64,000 nucleotides of DNA, taken from assembly GCF_002101735.1 (NCBI RefSeq), contig NZ_LQPE01000133.1, positions 1-64,000 on the forward strand, in the 5' to 3' direction. Position numbers and translations under genes: made by a program. Positions 21,714 through 30,060 of this stretch are shown piece by piece. The stretch's first letter is position 1, and each line of letters opens with the position of its first letter. The DNA comes from Mycobacterium kyorinense (GTDB lineage: Bacteria > Actinomycetota > Actinomycetes > Mycobacteriales > Mycobacteriaceae). The notes beneath the pieces are model-generated. The model saw only the letters and a list, made by a program, of their open reading frames with translations, did not search any database and had not been told where the DNA came from.

Positions 21714-22763
21714 ATGCGGCTTTCGGTTCTCGACCTCGTCCCGGTGCGCACCGACCAGAGCACGGCCGACGCGCTGGCGGCCACGCTGCGGCTGGCGCAG
21801 AACGCCGACCGGCTGGGCTACACCCGCTACTGGGTCGCCGAACACCACAACATGCCGTCGGTGGGCGCCACCAGCCCGCCGGTGCTGATCGCCTACCTCG
21901 CCGCCCAGACCACACAGCTGCGGCTGGGCTCCGGCGGGGTGATGCTGCCCAACCACGCGCCGCTGGCCGTGGCCGAGCAGTTCGCCCTGCTGGAAGCGGC
22001 CGCGCCGGGCCGCATCGACCTCGGCATCGGCCGGGCACCCGGCTCGGACCCGGTGACCTCCTACATGCTGCGAGGTGCGGCCGGCCGGGAAAGCGCGCTC
22101 CGCGAGCAAGACATAGCCCAGTTCCCGGACTACCTCGACCACGTGCGGGCGATGATGAGCCGAAACGGTGTGCGGGTACAACTGCGCGACGGCGACTATG
22201 TCCTCAAGGCCACTCCGGCCGCCGCCACCGAACCGCGGCTGTGGCTGCTCGGCTCGTCGCTGTACTCGGCGCGGCTGGCCGCGGCCAAGGGGTTGCCCTA
22301 TGTGTTCGCGCATCACTTCTCGGGCAAGGGAACCGAAGAGGCGCTCGAGCTGTACCGGTCACAGTTCGTGCCCAGTGAGCTAGCCGCCGAGCCCACGACG
22401 TTCCTCACCGTCAACGCCGTCGTTGCCGAAACCCGGGAGGAGGCAACGGCTTTGATACTGCCGAACCTGCAGATGATGGCGCGGCTGCGCACCGGCCAAC
22501 CGCTCGGGCCGCTTCAGCTCGTGGAGGACGCCGCTGGCGCCGAGCTGACACCACCCCAGCAGCACATCGTCGAAAGTGGCCTGCGGCGTGCCGTTCTCGG
22601 CACCCCCGCCGACGCCGCCGACCAACTGCGGGCGCTGGCCACCCGGTTCGACGTCGACGAGATGATGGTGCACCCGGTAGCCTCGGCTCACCTCGGCACC
22701 GACCAGCGAACCGCGCCAGGCCGGGAGAAAACTCTCGAGCTGCTGGCGAAAGAACTGTTCTAA
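21714..22763 (+). CDS. LLM-class flavin-dependent oxidoreductase (luciferase-like)
   Basis: A 349-aa TIM-barrel flavin enzyme of the bacterial-luciferase-like superfamily, MsnO8-type subgroup (starts MRLSVLDLVPVRTDQ; contains TRYWVAEHHNMPSVG, RLGSGGVMLPNHAPL and RIDLGIGRAPGSD). The cofactor may be FMN or F420; the sequence does not decide. ATG 21714 matches the usual start of the family; GTG 21690 would overlap the udgB stop (GTGA) and add eight residues. The position follows udgB, where M. tuberculosis has a different flavoprotein (Rv1260). Its stop overlaps the convergent nitroreductase stop. Confidence 0.88.
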   Translation: MRLSVLDLVPVRTDQSTADALAATLRLAQNADRLGYTRYWVAEHHNMPSVGATSPPVLIAYLAAQTTQLRLGSGGVMLPNHAPLAVAEQFALLEAAAPGRIDLGIGRAPGSDPVTSYMLRGAAGRESALREQDIAQFPDYLDHVRAMMSRNGVRVQLRDGDYVLKATPAAATEPRLWLLGSSLYSARLAAAKGLPYVFAHHFSGKGTEEALELYRSQFVPSELAAEPTTFLTVNAVVAETREEATALILPNLQMMARLRTGQPLGPLQLVEDAAGAELTPPQQHIVESGLRRAVLGTPADAADQLRALATRFDVDEMMVHPVASAHLGTDQRTAPGREKTLELLAKELF

Positions 22764-23209
22764 GCAGAAGGCGTCAGCACGATTACCGGGATCGGCCGCG
22801 ACGTGCGCCGCTGATAAGCCTTGTACCGGTTGGCGTTGGGCTTGTTGACAATCTCCCACAGCCGGTCATAGTCGGCGTCGCCGGGCATGACCCGTCGCGC
22901 GGTGACAGCGAAACGCTTTGGGCCGACGTTGATTTCGGCATCGGGATGCTTGCGCAGGTTGTGATACCAACCGGGATAGGTGTCGGCGCCGCCGTTGGAC
23001 GCGACGATCAGATACGAGTCGCCGTCGCGTGCATACGTGAGTGACGTGGTGCGCTGCCGGCCGGTCTTTGCGCCGATCGTGTGCAACAGCAGGCTCGGCG
23101 GTGCCCCCGGTATCCGATGCCCGACCCAGCCGTTGGTTTTCCGGTAGACCATGTCGTGGATCCGCAGCAGCCGGATGCCCACCTGCTCGATCGGCGTGAG
23201 ATTGCTCAT
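22760..23209 (-). CDS. Deazaflavin (F420)-dependent nitroreductase family protein (Rv1261c-like)
   Basis: A 149-aa split beta-barrel protein of the Ddn/FDOR-A family that uses reduced F420. Key features are HTIGAKTGRQRTTSLTYA, where the Lys-x-Gly-x-x-Arg segment contacts the deazaflavin phosphate chain, and YPGWYHNLRKHPDAEI, a family signature. No signal peptide. The start at 23209 gives MSNLTPIEQVG; upstream frame belongs to the HIT gene. It is 4 bp from the HIT gene stop, so likely one transcript. The substrate is unknown; homologues reduce quinones or activate nitroimidazoles. Confidence 0.9.
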   Translation of the reverse strand: MSNLTPIEQVGIRLLRIHDMVYRKTNGWVGHRIPGAPPSLLLHTIGAKTGRQRTTSLTYARDGDSYLIVASNGGADTYPGWYHNLRKHPDAEINVGPKRFAVTARRVMPGDADYDRLWEIVNKPNANRYKAYQRRTSRPIPVIVLTPSA

Positions 23210-23213
23210 CGGT

Positions 23214-23648
23214 TCAGTCTGACTGCCGGGCGTCGATCCGCGCCAGCGCGTCGCGCAGGATCCGTCCGGTGCTCTCGCGGTCCGGGTCGCGGCGCAGCAG
23301 CATTCCCTTGGCGACCGACAACTTGTCGCCGTTGCGCCGCGGCAGCACATGCAGGTGAATGTGCGACACCGTCTGGAAGGCGGCCCGGCCGTCGTTGATC
23401 GCGATGTTGGTGGCGTCAGCCAGCTCGGTGGTGCGGGCAGCCTTGGCGATCCGCTGTCCGATCGTCACCATGTCGGCCAGCGTCTCGGGCGGGGTGTCGG
23501 TCAGATCGACGGTGTGCCGCTTGGGCAGCACCAGCGTGTGGCCGCGGGTGAACGGTCGGATGTCGAGGATGGCCAGGTAGTTGTCGTCTTCGCAGATGCG
23601 GATGGCGGGCGCCTCGCCGGCGACGATCGCACAGAACACACAAGACAT
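23214..23648 (-). CDS. HIT-family nucleotide hydrolase (Rv1262c-like)
   Basis: A 144-aa histidine-triad protein of the Hint branch. The nucleotide-binding/catalytic triad is HIHLHVLPR. An N-terminal CVFCAIVAGEAP gives the Cys-x-x-Cys typical of zinc-binding HIT proteins, and RGHTLVLPKRH follows. The family hydrolyses purine nucleoside phosphoramidates or adenylylated lysine. ATG 23648 was chosen because homologues start MSCVFC. It lies in tandem with the deazaflavin protein downstream. Confidence 0.92.
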   Translation of the reverse strand: MSCVFCAIVAGEAPAIRICEDDNYLAILDIRPFTRGHTLVLPKRHTVDLTDTPPETLADMVTIGQRIAKAARTTELADATNIAINDGRAAFQTVSHIHLHVLPRRNGDKLSVAKGMLLRRDPDRESTGRILRDALARIDARQSD

Positions 23649-23661
23649 AACGCCACCGTAG

Positions 23662-24825
23662 TCAGGCCGACAGCGCCGCAGCCATCGCCTCGATCGCACG
23701 GTCCAGGATCCGCCGGGTGGTCGCGAAGTTCAGCCGCGCGAAACCGGAGCCGACGCTCGCCCCGAACGGGATGCCGGGCGACAGCGCCACCTTGGCCTTC
23801 GACAGCAGATACTCAGCGGGCTCGGCCGGCAGATCCAGCGCCCGAAAATCCACCCACGACATGTAGGTGGCCGCCGGGGTGTTGATCTTCAGCCCCGGAA
23901 CCGCCTGCGGCAGCGCCCGGGCCAGGTGGTCGCGGTTGGCCCGCAGATACCCCAGCAACTCGTCGAGCCAGCCGACATCGCCCTCGTACGCCGCGATGTT
24001 TGCCCGAATACCGACCGTCGCCGCCCCCATCTTGTGCAGCATGTTGATCCGGTCCCAGTCGTCGACGTCGCGCGGATTGGACAACACCACCTGAGCGCAC
24101 ATCAGCCCCGGCAGATTCCAGCCCTTGGAGGCCGACAGCAGCGTGACCACCGTGCCGGCGGCTGTATCGGACACCGACGCGGCGGCGACGTGCGGCCGGT
24201 CGTAGACCAGCGGCGCGTGGATCTCGTCGGCGATCACCCGGGCGTCGTGCCGGGCCGCGATGTCCACGATCGCCCGCAGCTCGTCGGCGGTGAACGCGGT
24301 GCCCAGTGGGTTGTTCGGATTGCACAGAATCAACGACCCCGCCCCGCCGGCGAACGCGGCGTCCAGGGCATCCAGATCCAGCACATACCGTCCCGAATCC
24401 TGTTGCGGCGACGGGATTTCCACCCGTTGGCGACCGGTGACCCGCAGCACGTCGAAAAACGGCATGTAGGCGGGTACGGGCAGCACTACCGGACTTTCCG
24501 GGCGGGTGAGGAAGTTGACGACGGTCTCCATGCCCTTGAGCACGTCCGGAACGACGCGAACCCACTCGGGTTCGACGTGCCAGCCATAGCGGCGCCGGCA
24601 CCAGTCCGCGGTAGCGCGCGGCAGAGTGTCCTCGCCGACCGGCGGGTAGCCGAACTCCTCGTTGGCGACGCACGCGTGCACCGCGTCGCGCACCGCCGGC
24701 GCGGTGGGAAAGTCCATTTCCGCGATCCACAACGGCAACACGTCGGGGCCGAACAGGTTCCACTTGATCGTGTTGCGCGCGCGAAGCTGATCTTCGGTCA
24801 ATAGATCGAACACCGAGTCGGTCAT
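23662..24825 (-). CDS. PLP-dependent C-S lyase (MalY/PatB-type aminotransferase)
   Basis: A 387-aa fold-type I PLP enzyme. It has LWIAEMDFPTAPAV, GYPPVGEDTLPRATADW, LCNPNNPLGTAFT (PLP-contact Asn), ADEIHAPLVYD (Asp for the pyridine nitrogen) and the Schiff-base lysine in SASKGWNLPGL. The IAEMDFP and EIHAPLV variants distinguish cystathionine beta-lyase/C-S lyase members from ordinary aminotransferases. ATG 24825 faces the amidase start across a short divergent gap. The physiological thioether substrate is unknown. Confidence 0.88.
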   Translation of the reverse strand: MTDSVFDLLTEDQLRARNTIKWNLFGPDVLPLWIAEMDFPTAPAVRDAVHACVANEEFGYPPVGEDTLPRATADWCRRRYGWHVEPEWVRVVPDVLKGMETVVNFLTRPESPVVLPVPAYMPFFDVLRVTGRQRVEIPSPQQDSGRYVLDLDALDAAFAGGAGSLILCNPNNPLGTAFTADELRAIVDIAARHDARVIADEIHAPLVYDRPHVAAASVSDTAAGTVVTLLSASKGWNLPGLMCAQVVLSNPRDVDDWDRINMLHKMGAATVGIRANIAAYEGDVGWLDELLGYLRANRDHLARALPQAVPGLKINTPAATYMSWVDFRALDLPAEPAEYLLSKAKVALSPGIPFGASVGSGFARLNFATTRRILDRAIEAMAAALSA

Positions 24826-24844
24826 GGCAGTAGTCTGCCTGCCC

Positions 24845-26236
24845 GTGGACCCACGTGAGCTCGCGTTCGCCGGCGCGGCGGAGCAGGCGCGGATGCTGGC
24901 GGACGGCGTCATCACCGCGCCCGCGCTGCTCGACGTGTATCTGGAGCGCATCGCGCGGCTGGACCAGCAGCTGCGCTCCTACCGCGTGGTGCTGGCCGGC
25001 AGCGCACGCGAAGAGGCCGCCGCCGCACAGCGCCGCATCGACGCCGGCGAGCGCCTGCCCCTGCTGGGTGTGCCCATCGCGATCAAGGACGACGTCGACA
25101 TCGCCGGGCAGACAAACACTTTCGGCACCAGCGCGCACGGGCCCGCGGCCGTCGAGGACGCCGCCGTGGTGCGCGCGCTGCGCGAGGCCGGCGCGGTGAT
25201 CCTCGGCAAGACCGCGGTGCCGGAGTTGATGATGCTGCCGTTCACCGAGTCGGTCACCTTCGGCGCCACCCGCAACCCGTGGGACTTATCCCGCACGCCG
25301 GGCGGCAGCAGCGGCGGCAGCGGCGCCGCGGTGGCCGCCGGGCTGGCCCCCTTGGCGCTGGGTTCCGACGGCGGCGGCTCGATCCGCATCCCGTCGACGT
25401 GGTGCGGGGTCTTCGGTCTCAAGCCACACCGCGACCGGGTCTCCGTCTCGCCGCACGACGACGCCTGGTGCGGGCTGAGCGTCAACGGCCCGATCGCGCG
25501 TTCGGTTCGCGACGCGGCGCTGTTCCTGGACGTGACGACGACGTTGCCGGCACCCGACGGAGGATTTGTCGCGGCGGCGTCGCGGCCTCCCGGCCGGCTG
25601 CGGATTGCGTTGAGTACCAAGGCGCCACCGCCGTTGGTGATCCGAGCCGGCAGACAGCAGCGGGCGGCCGTCGAGCAGGCGGGCCGGTTGCTTTCAGACC
25701 TCGGCCACGACGTCGTCGCCCGCGATCCCGACTACCCGCCCGCAGCGATCGTCGGCAACTACCTGCCCCGCTATTTCCGTGGCATCTACAACGACTTTCG
25801 CTTGTTGGCCCATCCGGAGCGGTTGGAGGCCCGCACCCGCAACATGGCCCGCATCGGCTCGTTGTTCTCCGAGCGGCGGATGGCGGCGGTGCGCGCCGAA
25901 GAGGCGGCGCTGGCCGCCCGGATCCAGTCGATTTTCGACGACGTCGACGTGCTGCTGACCCCCGCCAACGCCACCGGACCATCCCGCGTCGGCGCCTATC
26001 AGCGCCGCGGCGCGGTGTCGAGCCTGCTGCTGGTGTCCGCGCAGGTGCCGTTTTTCGAGATCTGGAATCTCACCGGCCAGCCGGCAGCCGTGGTGCCATG
26101 GGGCCTCGACACCGACGGCCTGCCGATGTCGGTACAGCTCGTCGGCCGGCCCTACGACGAGGCCACGCTGCTGGCGCTGTCCGCCCAGATCGAAGCGGTG
26201 CGGCCGTGGGCGCAGCGGCGACCGCCGGTGTCATGA
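24845..26236 (+). CDS. amiB2: Amidase AmiB2
   Basis: A 463-aa amidase-signature hydrolase. The Ser-cisSer-Lys triad is visible: Lys in VPIAIKDDVDIAG, cis-Ser in the GGSSGGSGAAVAAGLAP segment, and the nucleophile region SDGGGSIRIPS. GTG 24845 (VDPRELAFAGAAEQ) corresponds to the start I recall for M. tuberculosis AmiB2 (Rv1263), where the protein begins MDP; ATG 24824 would extend into the divergent promoter. It likely cleaves small aliphatic or aromatic amides. Its 3' end overlaps the convergent glycosylase gene by 6 bp. Confidence 0.92.
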   Translation: MDPRELAFAGAAEQARMLADGVITAPALLDVYLERIARLDQQLRSYRVVLAGSAREEAAAAQRRIDAGERLPLLGVPIAIKDDVDIAGQTNTFGTSAHGPAAVEDAAVVRALREAGAVILGKTAVPELMMLPFTESVTFGATRNPWDLSRTPGGSSGGSGAAVAAGLAPLALGSDGGGSIRIPSTWCGVFGLKPHRDRVSVSPHDDAWCGLSVNGPIARSVRDAALFLDVTTTLPAPDGGFVAAASRPPGRLRIALSTKAPPPLVIRAGRQQRAAVEQAGRLLSDLGHDVVARDPDYPPAAIVGNYLPRYFRGIYNDFRLLAHPERLEARTRNMARIGSLFSERRMAAVRAEEAALAARIQSIFDDVDVLLTPANATGPSRVGAYQRRGAVSSLLLVSAQVPFFEIWNLTGQPAAVVPWGLDTDGLPMSVQLVGRPYDEATLLALSAQIEAVRPWAQRRPPVS

Positions 26237-26725
26237 CTGCGCAATCAACCGCCATGCGGCGAGTTTTTCGCCGGGCCGCATCGCGCGGGCCGGACTGCTC
26301 GACGGCAACAGGTGGTAGGTCAGCGCGCGGTCGATACTGACCAGCCTGCGGAACAGCGTGGCCGCCGTCTGGCCGTTGAAGCAGACCGTGCTAATCGTCG
26401 GGTAGCGGCCGAACAGCCAACCAAAGTCGTTGACTACCAAGCATTTCCGATCGATCTTCGCGTCAGCGCTACCGACGCGAAGGCACTTGTCCACCACATC
26501 CCACAACGCGATCCCGTGCGATTGCAGTGCAGCCAGCCGACTTTCGTAGGCCAAGCCCGTATCGATGCCGAACAGCTCAGCCATCATCGGCCAGAACGCA
26601 TTTCGCGGATTGGCGTAGTACTGGCGCTCCGCCAGCGACTGGACGCTGGGAAACGATCCGAGAATCAGCAGCCGGGCAGCGTCGTCGACCACTGGTGGGA
26701 ATCCTTGCAGAAGCGGTGTGGTCAT
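26231..26725 (-). CDS. Hypoxanthine (deoxyinosine) DNA glycosylase, UDG-superfamily family 6-like
   Basis: A 164-aa single-domain glycosylase of the uracil-DNA-glycosylase superfamily. Motif 1 reads LLILGSFPSVQSLAE, followed by the binding segment YYANPRNAFWPMMAELFG. Motif 2 reads LLPSSSPARAMRP in place of the HPSP motif of uracil enzymes, a feature of the hypoxanthine-DNA glycosylase branch, which removes deaminated adenine. With udgB 5 kb away the window has two deaminated-base repair enzymes. M. tuberculosis, as I recall, lacks this gene between Rv1263 and Rv1264, so this is probably an insertion or a loss in that lineage. Confidence 0.82.
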   Translation of the reverse strand: MTTPLLQGFPPVVDDAARLLILGSFPSVQSLAERQYYANPRNAFWPMMAELFGIDTGLAYESRLAALQSHGIALWDVVDKCLRVGSADAKIDRKCLVVNDFGWLFGRYPTISTVCFNGQTAATLFRRLVSIDRALTYHLLPSSSPARAMRPGEKLAAWRLIAQS

Positions 26726-26764
26726 CGACCCACATGATGCCTCGTCGCGTTATACGTTGACGGC

Positions 26765-27871
26765 GTGGACGTACCCGAAGAGCTGCTCGCCGGTCTGGAG
26801 GGCTCCGCACGCGACGAGCGGGCCGAGCTGATCGAGTGGCTGCTCGAGCGGGGCTTCACCGCCGACGAGATCCGGGCCGGGGATCCGCCGATGCTATTGG
26901 CGTCGCGGCGAATCCTCGGCGACGACGGCGTCTACGTGTCGGCACGCGAAATCAGCGAGCGCTACGGCATCGACCTCGACCTGCTGCAGCGCGTGCAACG
27001 CGCCATCGGGCTGGCCCGGGTGGACGATCCCGACGCCGCGGTGCACATGCAGGCCGACGGCGCGGCCGCCGCGCACGCGCAACGCTTCCTCGAGGTCGGC
27101 CTGGAACCCGAGCACCTCGTGCTCGTGGTTCGGGTGCTGGCGGAGGGGCTTTCGCATGCCGCCCAGGTCATGCGCTACACCGCGCTGGCGACCATCCTGC
27201 AGCCTGGCGTGACCGAACTGGAAGTCGCAAAGCGCTCCGAAGCGCTGGTCAGCCGGATCGCGCCGCTGCTGGGTCCATGGATCGAGGACATGCTGTTCAT
27301 GCACCTGCGGCACCAGATGGAGACCGAAGCCGTCAACGCCAGTGAACGTGCTGCCGGCAGGGCGCTTCCGGGTGCCCGAGAAGTCACCGTGGCGTTTGCC
27401 GATCTTGTCGGTTTCACCCGGCTGGGGGAGGCCGTGCCGCCCGAAGACCTGGTGCAACTCGCCAACCGGCTGGCCGACCTTGCCCGCGACGTGGCGGTGC
27501 CGCCCGTGCGCTTCGTCAAGACGATCGGCGACGCGGTCATGCTCGTCTGCCCCGACCCGGCTCCGCTGCTGGACGCCGTACTCAAGCTGGTCGAGGTGAC
27601 CGACACCGACAACGAGCTGCTCCGGCTGCGGGCCGGCATCGCCACCGGGCTGGCGGTGAGCCGGGCGGGCGATTGGTTCGGCAGCCCGGTGAACCTGGCC
27701 AGCCGAGTGACCGGGGTGGCCCGGCCGGGCACCGTGCTCGCGGCCGAGTCGACACGGGAGATCCTCGGCGATTCGGCGGGATTCAGCTGGTCGTTCGCCG
27801 GCGGACGGCACCTCAAGGGGATCAAGGGCGAGGTGAAACTGTTCCGCGCCCGCCGCGGCGACAGCTCGTAG
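26765..27871 (+). CDS. Class III adenylyl cyclase with N-terminal regulatory domain (Rv1264-like)
   Basis: A 368-aa cytosolic cyclase that makes cAMP. Residues about 1-200 form the helical regulatory domain that makes Rv1264 pH-responsive (family knowledge). The catalytic domain contains [16 protein letters not shown] (metal-binding Asp), [14 protein letters not shown] (adenine-specifying Lys and second metal Asp) and [12 protein letters not shown] (transition-state Asn/Arg), so all key residues are present. GTG 26765 is the only plausible start in a 39-bp upstream gap. It lies beside an Mcr11-like sRNA locus and an Rv1265-like gene, the same trio as in M. tuberculosis, suggesting a cAMP-linked unit. 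Confidence 0.93.
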   Translation: MDVPEELLAGLEGSARDERAELIEWLLERGFTADEIRAGDPPMLLASRRILGDDGVYVSAREISERYGIDLDLLQRVQRAIGLARVDDPDAAVHMQADGAAAAHAQRFLEVGLEPEHLVLVVRVLAEGLSHAAQVMRYTALATILQPGVTELEVAKRSEALVSRIAPLLGPWIEDMLFMHLRHQMETEAVNASERAAGRALPGAREVTVAFADLVGFTRLGEAVPPEDLVQLANRLADLARDVAVPPVRFVKTIGDAVMLVCPDPAPLLDAVLKLVEVTDTDNELLRLRAGIATGLAVSRAGDWFGSPVNLASRVTGVARPGTVLAAESTREILGDSAGFSWSFAGGRHLKGIKGEVKLFRARRGDSS

Positions 27872-27879
27872 TCCAGACA

Positions 27880-27990
27880 TGAGGGCAGGCCCGGAGGGCA
27901 CTGGGGCTGCGTCTCATACATCCTGCGCGGCCGGCTCTCTTACCCCTTACACCGGCTCTTTGGATCAGCCACTCTCGGGCCTGCTTCGCT
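27880..27990 (-). ncRNA. Putative Mcr11-like small RNA (position-based)
   Basis: In M. tuberculosis the cAMP-responsive sRNA Mcr11 is transcribed between Rv1264 and Rv1265, antiparallel to both. Here the 246-bp gap 27872-28117 has a minus-strand promoter-like pair: TTGATA (28018-28023) and TAGCTT (27995-28000) 17 bp apart. A G/C-rich foldable stretch (CAGCCCC and GGGCCTG arms) follows near 27883-27912. The ends given are estimates and no sequence alignment to Mcr11 was possible. Confidence 0.45.
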
Positions 27991-28094
27991 CCTAAAGCTA
28001 TAACTTTCCACCCGTCATATCAACGGTTTTCGCGCAATCCGAGCATGTGGGCGGACCGCGCGTTCGCCCGGGGTGAAACCACTATCCAAAGTTT

Positions 28095-28118
28095 TGTAAT
28101 GATGTAATCATGTAAGCA
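28095..28118 (+). promoter_or_regulatory. Three tandem 8-bp operator-like repeats at the start codon of the Rv1265-like gene
   Basis: TGTAATGA, TGTAATCA and TGTAAGCA follow each other without spacing (28095-28102, 28103-28110, 28111-28118), ending on the first base of the ATG. Strict 8-bp phasing suits side-by-side dimers of a ribbon-helix-helix-like protein, possibly the one encoded immediately downstream. Confidence 0.6.
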
Positions 28119-28669
28119 TGAGACACCATCGCACACGGTACGGGCGCCCCGGCGGCTGGCAGCAGGCCCAGCAACCCGACGCCAGCGACGCCGCCGAGTG
28201 GTTCGCCGGACGCCTGCCCGACACCTGGTTCGACGGCGATCCGACCGTCGTTGTCGACCGTGAAGAGATCACGGTGATCGGCAAGCTGCCCGACACCTCC
28301 GAGAAGGACAAGAGCGAGGCCCGCACGTCGGGCCGCGTCTCGCGGTTCCGCGAAGAGACTCGGCCGGAGCGGATGAACATCGCCGACGAGGCGCAGGACC
28401 GCTACGGCCGCAAGGTTTCCTGGGGCGTCGAGGTCGGCGGTGAGCGAACCCTGTTCACCCACATCGCCGTACCGGTCATGACGCGGCTCAAGCAACCCGA
28501 GCGTCAGGTGCTCGACACCCTCGTCGATGCCGGAGTGGCCCGATCCCGATCCGATGCGTTGGCCTGGTCGGTCAAACTGGTCGGCGAGCACACCGAAGAG
28601 TGGCTGGCCAAGCTGCGCGACGCCATGTCGGCCGTCGACGACCTGCGCGCGCAGGGGCCCGAACTGTAA
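28118..28669 (+). CDS. Conserved DNA-binding-type protein (Rv1265-like, cAMP-associated)
   Basis: A 183-aa protein placed as Rv1265 is, next to the cyclase and sRNA. The N-terminal half is charged (AAEWFAGRLPDTWFDGDPTV, then VVVDREEITVIGKLP). The C-terminal half reads as a short strand plus two helices: AVPVMTRLKQPERQVLDTLV, then DAGVARSRSDALAWSVKLVG and HTEEWLAKLRDAM. That is compatible with a ribbon-helix-helix fold. No enzyme motif is seen. I recall that Rv1265 binds DNA and is cAMP-responsive; applying this here is inference. There is almost no 5' leader beyond the octamer repeats, so autoregulation by occlusion of translation or transcription start is plausible. Confidence 0.82.
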   Translation: MRHHRTRYGRPGGWQQAQQPDASDAAEWFAGRLPDTWFDGDPTVVVDREEITVIGKLPDTSEKDKSEARTSGRVSRFREETRPERMNIADEAQDRYGRKVSWGVEVGGERTLFTHIAVPVMTRLKQPERQVLDTLVDAGVARSRSDALAWSVKLVGEHTEEWLAKLRDAMSAVDDLRAQGPEL

Positions 28670-28676
28670 ACCGTTG

Positions 28677-29981
28677 TCAGCTCACGGGCTTTCCGCACCG
28701 CGGGCAGAACCGGTCCTGCGGCCGACGTGGTGCGCCGCACGCCGGACAGACTTTGATCGCGGTGGTCACGCTGTCGCTGCCGGGCACGGGATTGCTCGGC
28801 CGCGGGATCGGTTGGGGCGGTAGCCCGCCGACAGCGGCAGGACCGCGTGGCGGTGGCGGCGGCGGTGTCGGGCCGGGCATCCACCCTTGCATTGGCGAGG
28901 GTGGCGGCGCCTGCATCGGAAAGCCGGGAATCGGCGGGCCGTCCGCAAATTGCGGCCTGCGCCGGCGTCGTCGCACCAGCACCGCTAACAGCACGAGGGC
29001 TCCGACGCCGACCAACACCACCGCGCCGATGATGTACCACAGGGGCGCCAGTCCGGCGCTGGGGGGAGTTGGGGGCTTGACGAGAGTTACGTTGTGCGAC
29101 AACGCAAATGACCGGAGGTCGGGGGTGTTGGTGATGAAATTGAAGCCGGCTGCGGTGGTTAGGCCCCTGCTGTTCACACCGACTACCTGTCCGTCCTTGT
29201 TGACGGTCGGCCCGCCCGACATGCCCGGCGCGAGTTCGGTGCTGACCTCTATTTGCACCACGCCCGACGGCGTCACTTGATTGCTGGAGATGGTGCCGGA
29301 CTTGAACGATGCCCGCGCGATCTGGCTTTGATCGGTGATGTCCTGAATATCGCCGGGGAACCCGATCGACGTCACCGGATCGCCCACTTGCGGCGTGTTC
29401 TGCGCGATGACCAGCCCGGGGGTGGGCTTGGTCATGTTGGGGACGTGCAGCAACGCGACATCGCCGGCATCGGGCGCCTTGAAATCCACGACTTCGACCG
29501 TCGTGGGACTGGTGATCGTGGCACCGTCGACGCCATTCGGCTGGATGGCCCGCACCGTGCGCTCGACGGGCGACCCGCCCATTGCGCCTTCGACGCGCCA
29601 GTTTGCGTATGCCTGGTCCTTGAATTTGGTCGCCTTCTGGTCGTGCAGAAAACCATCGAGGATGACCAGCCGGCCCTGACCGGGGTCTACGCAATGCCCG
29701 GCCGTGACAATCTGCGCCGATGTGCTGACGTACCAGCCGGTGCAGGTCACCGAGTACTTCAGCGGTTTGGTCCAGAAGCCCTCACCGTCCGCGTCGGCAC
29801 TCGGTGGCACCTGGACGGCACCGACCCACTGCGTCACGAGAAACACGATGGACTTCTCTAAACTGCCGAGGGCTTCTTTGTTGTCCGATGACGCAGTGGG
29901 GGCTCCGGCCAGCCCGACAGTGGCAGCCAACAGAAAGGCCGTGAACAGGCATAACGCGCGGCTGATGAACGTCGCCACCAT
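28677..29981 (-). CDS. Exported/membrane-anchored trypsin-like serine protease with C-terminal zinc ribbon
   Basis: A 434-aa protein in four parts. An N-terminal signal segment (RALCLFTAFLLAATVGLAGA) leads into a chymotrypsin-fold protease with His in IVTAGHC, Asp in GDVALLHV and Ser in ELAPGMSGGP. A transmembrane helix (about 318-342, [21 protein letters not shown]) precedes an RRRRRR stop-transfer run. A cytoplasmic Pro-rich tail (PTPPPPPPRGP) then ends in a CPACG...FCPRCG zinc ribbon. The protease should face outward and the ribbon inward, hinting at signalling across the membrane. It occupies the place of pknH-embR relative to M. tuberculosis. Substrate unknown. Confidence 0.87.
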   Translation of the reverse strand: MVATFISRALCLFTAFLLAATVGLAGAPTASSDNKEALGSLEKSIVFLVTQWVGAVQVPPSADADGEGFWTKPLKYSVTCTGWYVSTSAQIVTAGHCVDPGQGRLVILDGFLHDQKATKFKDQAYANWRVEGAMGGSPVERTVRAIQPNGVDGATITSPTTVEVVDFKAPDAGDVALLHVPNMTKPTPGLVIAQNTPQVGDPVTSIGFPGDIQDITDQSQIARASFKSGTISSNQVTPSGVVQIEVSTELAPGMSGGPTVNKDGQVVGVNSRGLTTAAGFNFITNTPDLRSFALSHNVTLVKPPTPPSAGLAPLWYIIGAVVLVGVGALVLLAVLVRRRRRRPQFADGPPIPGFPMQAPPPSPMQGWMPGPTPPPPPPRGPAAVGGLPPQPIPRPSNPVPGSDSVTTAIKVCPACGAPRRPQDRFCPRCGKPVS

Positions 29982-30060
29982 GCCAGTTACCTTAATCCAC
30001 CCATAACCGGTGAGTTTGCAGAATTCTGGTCTCCGGGTGGCAAATGGCCCAGGCTTCCGG

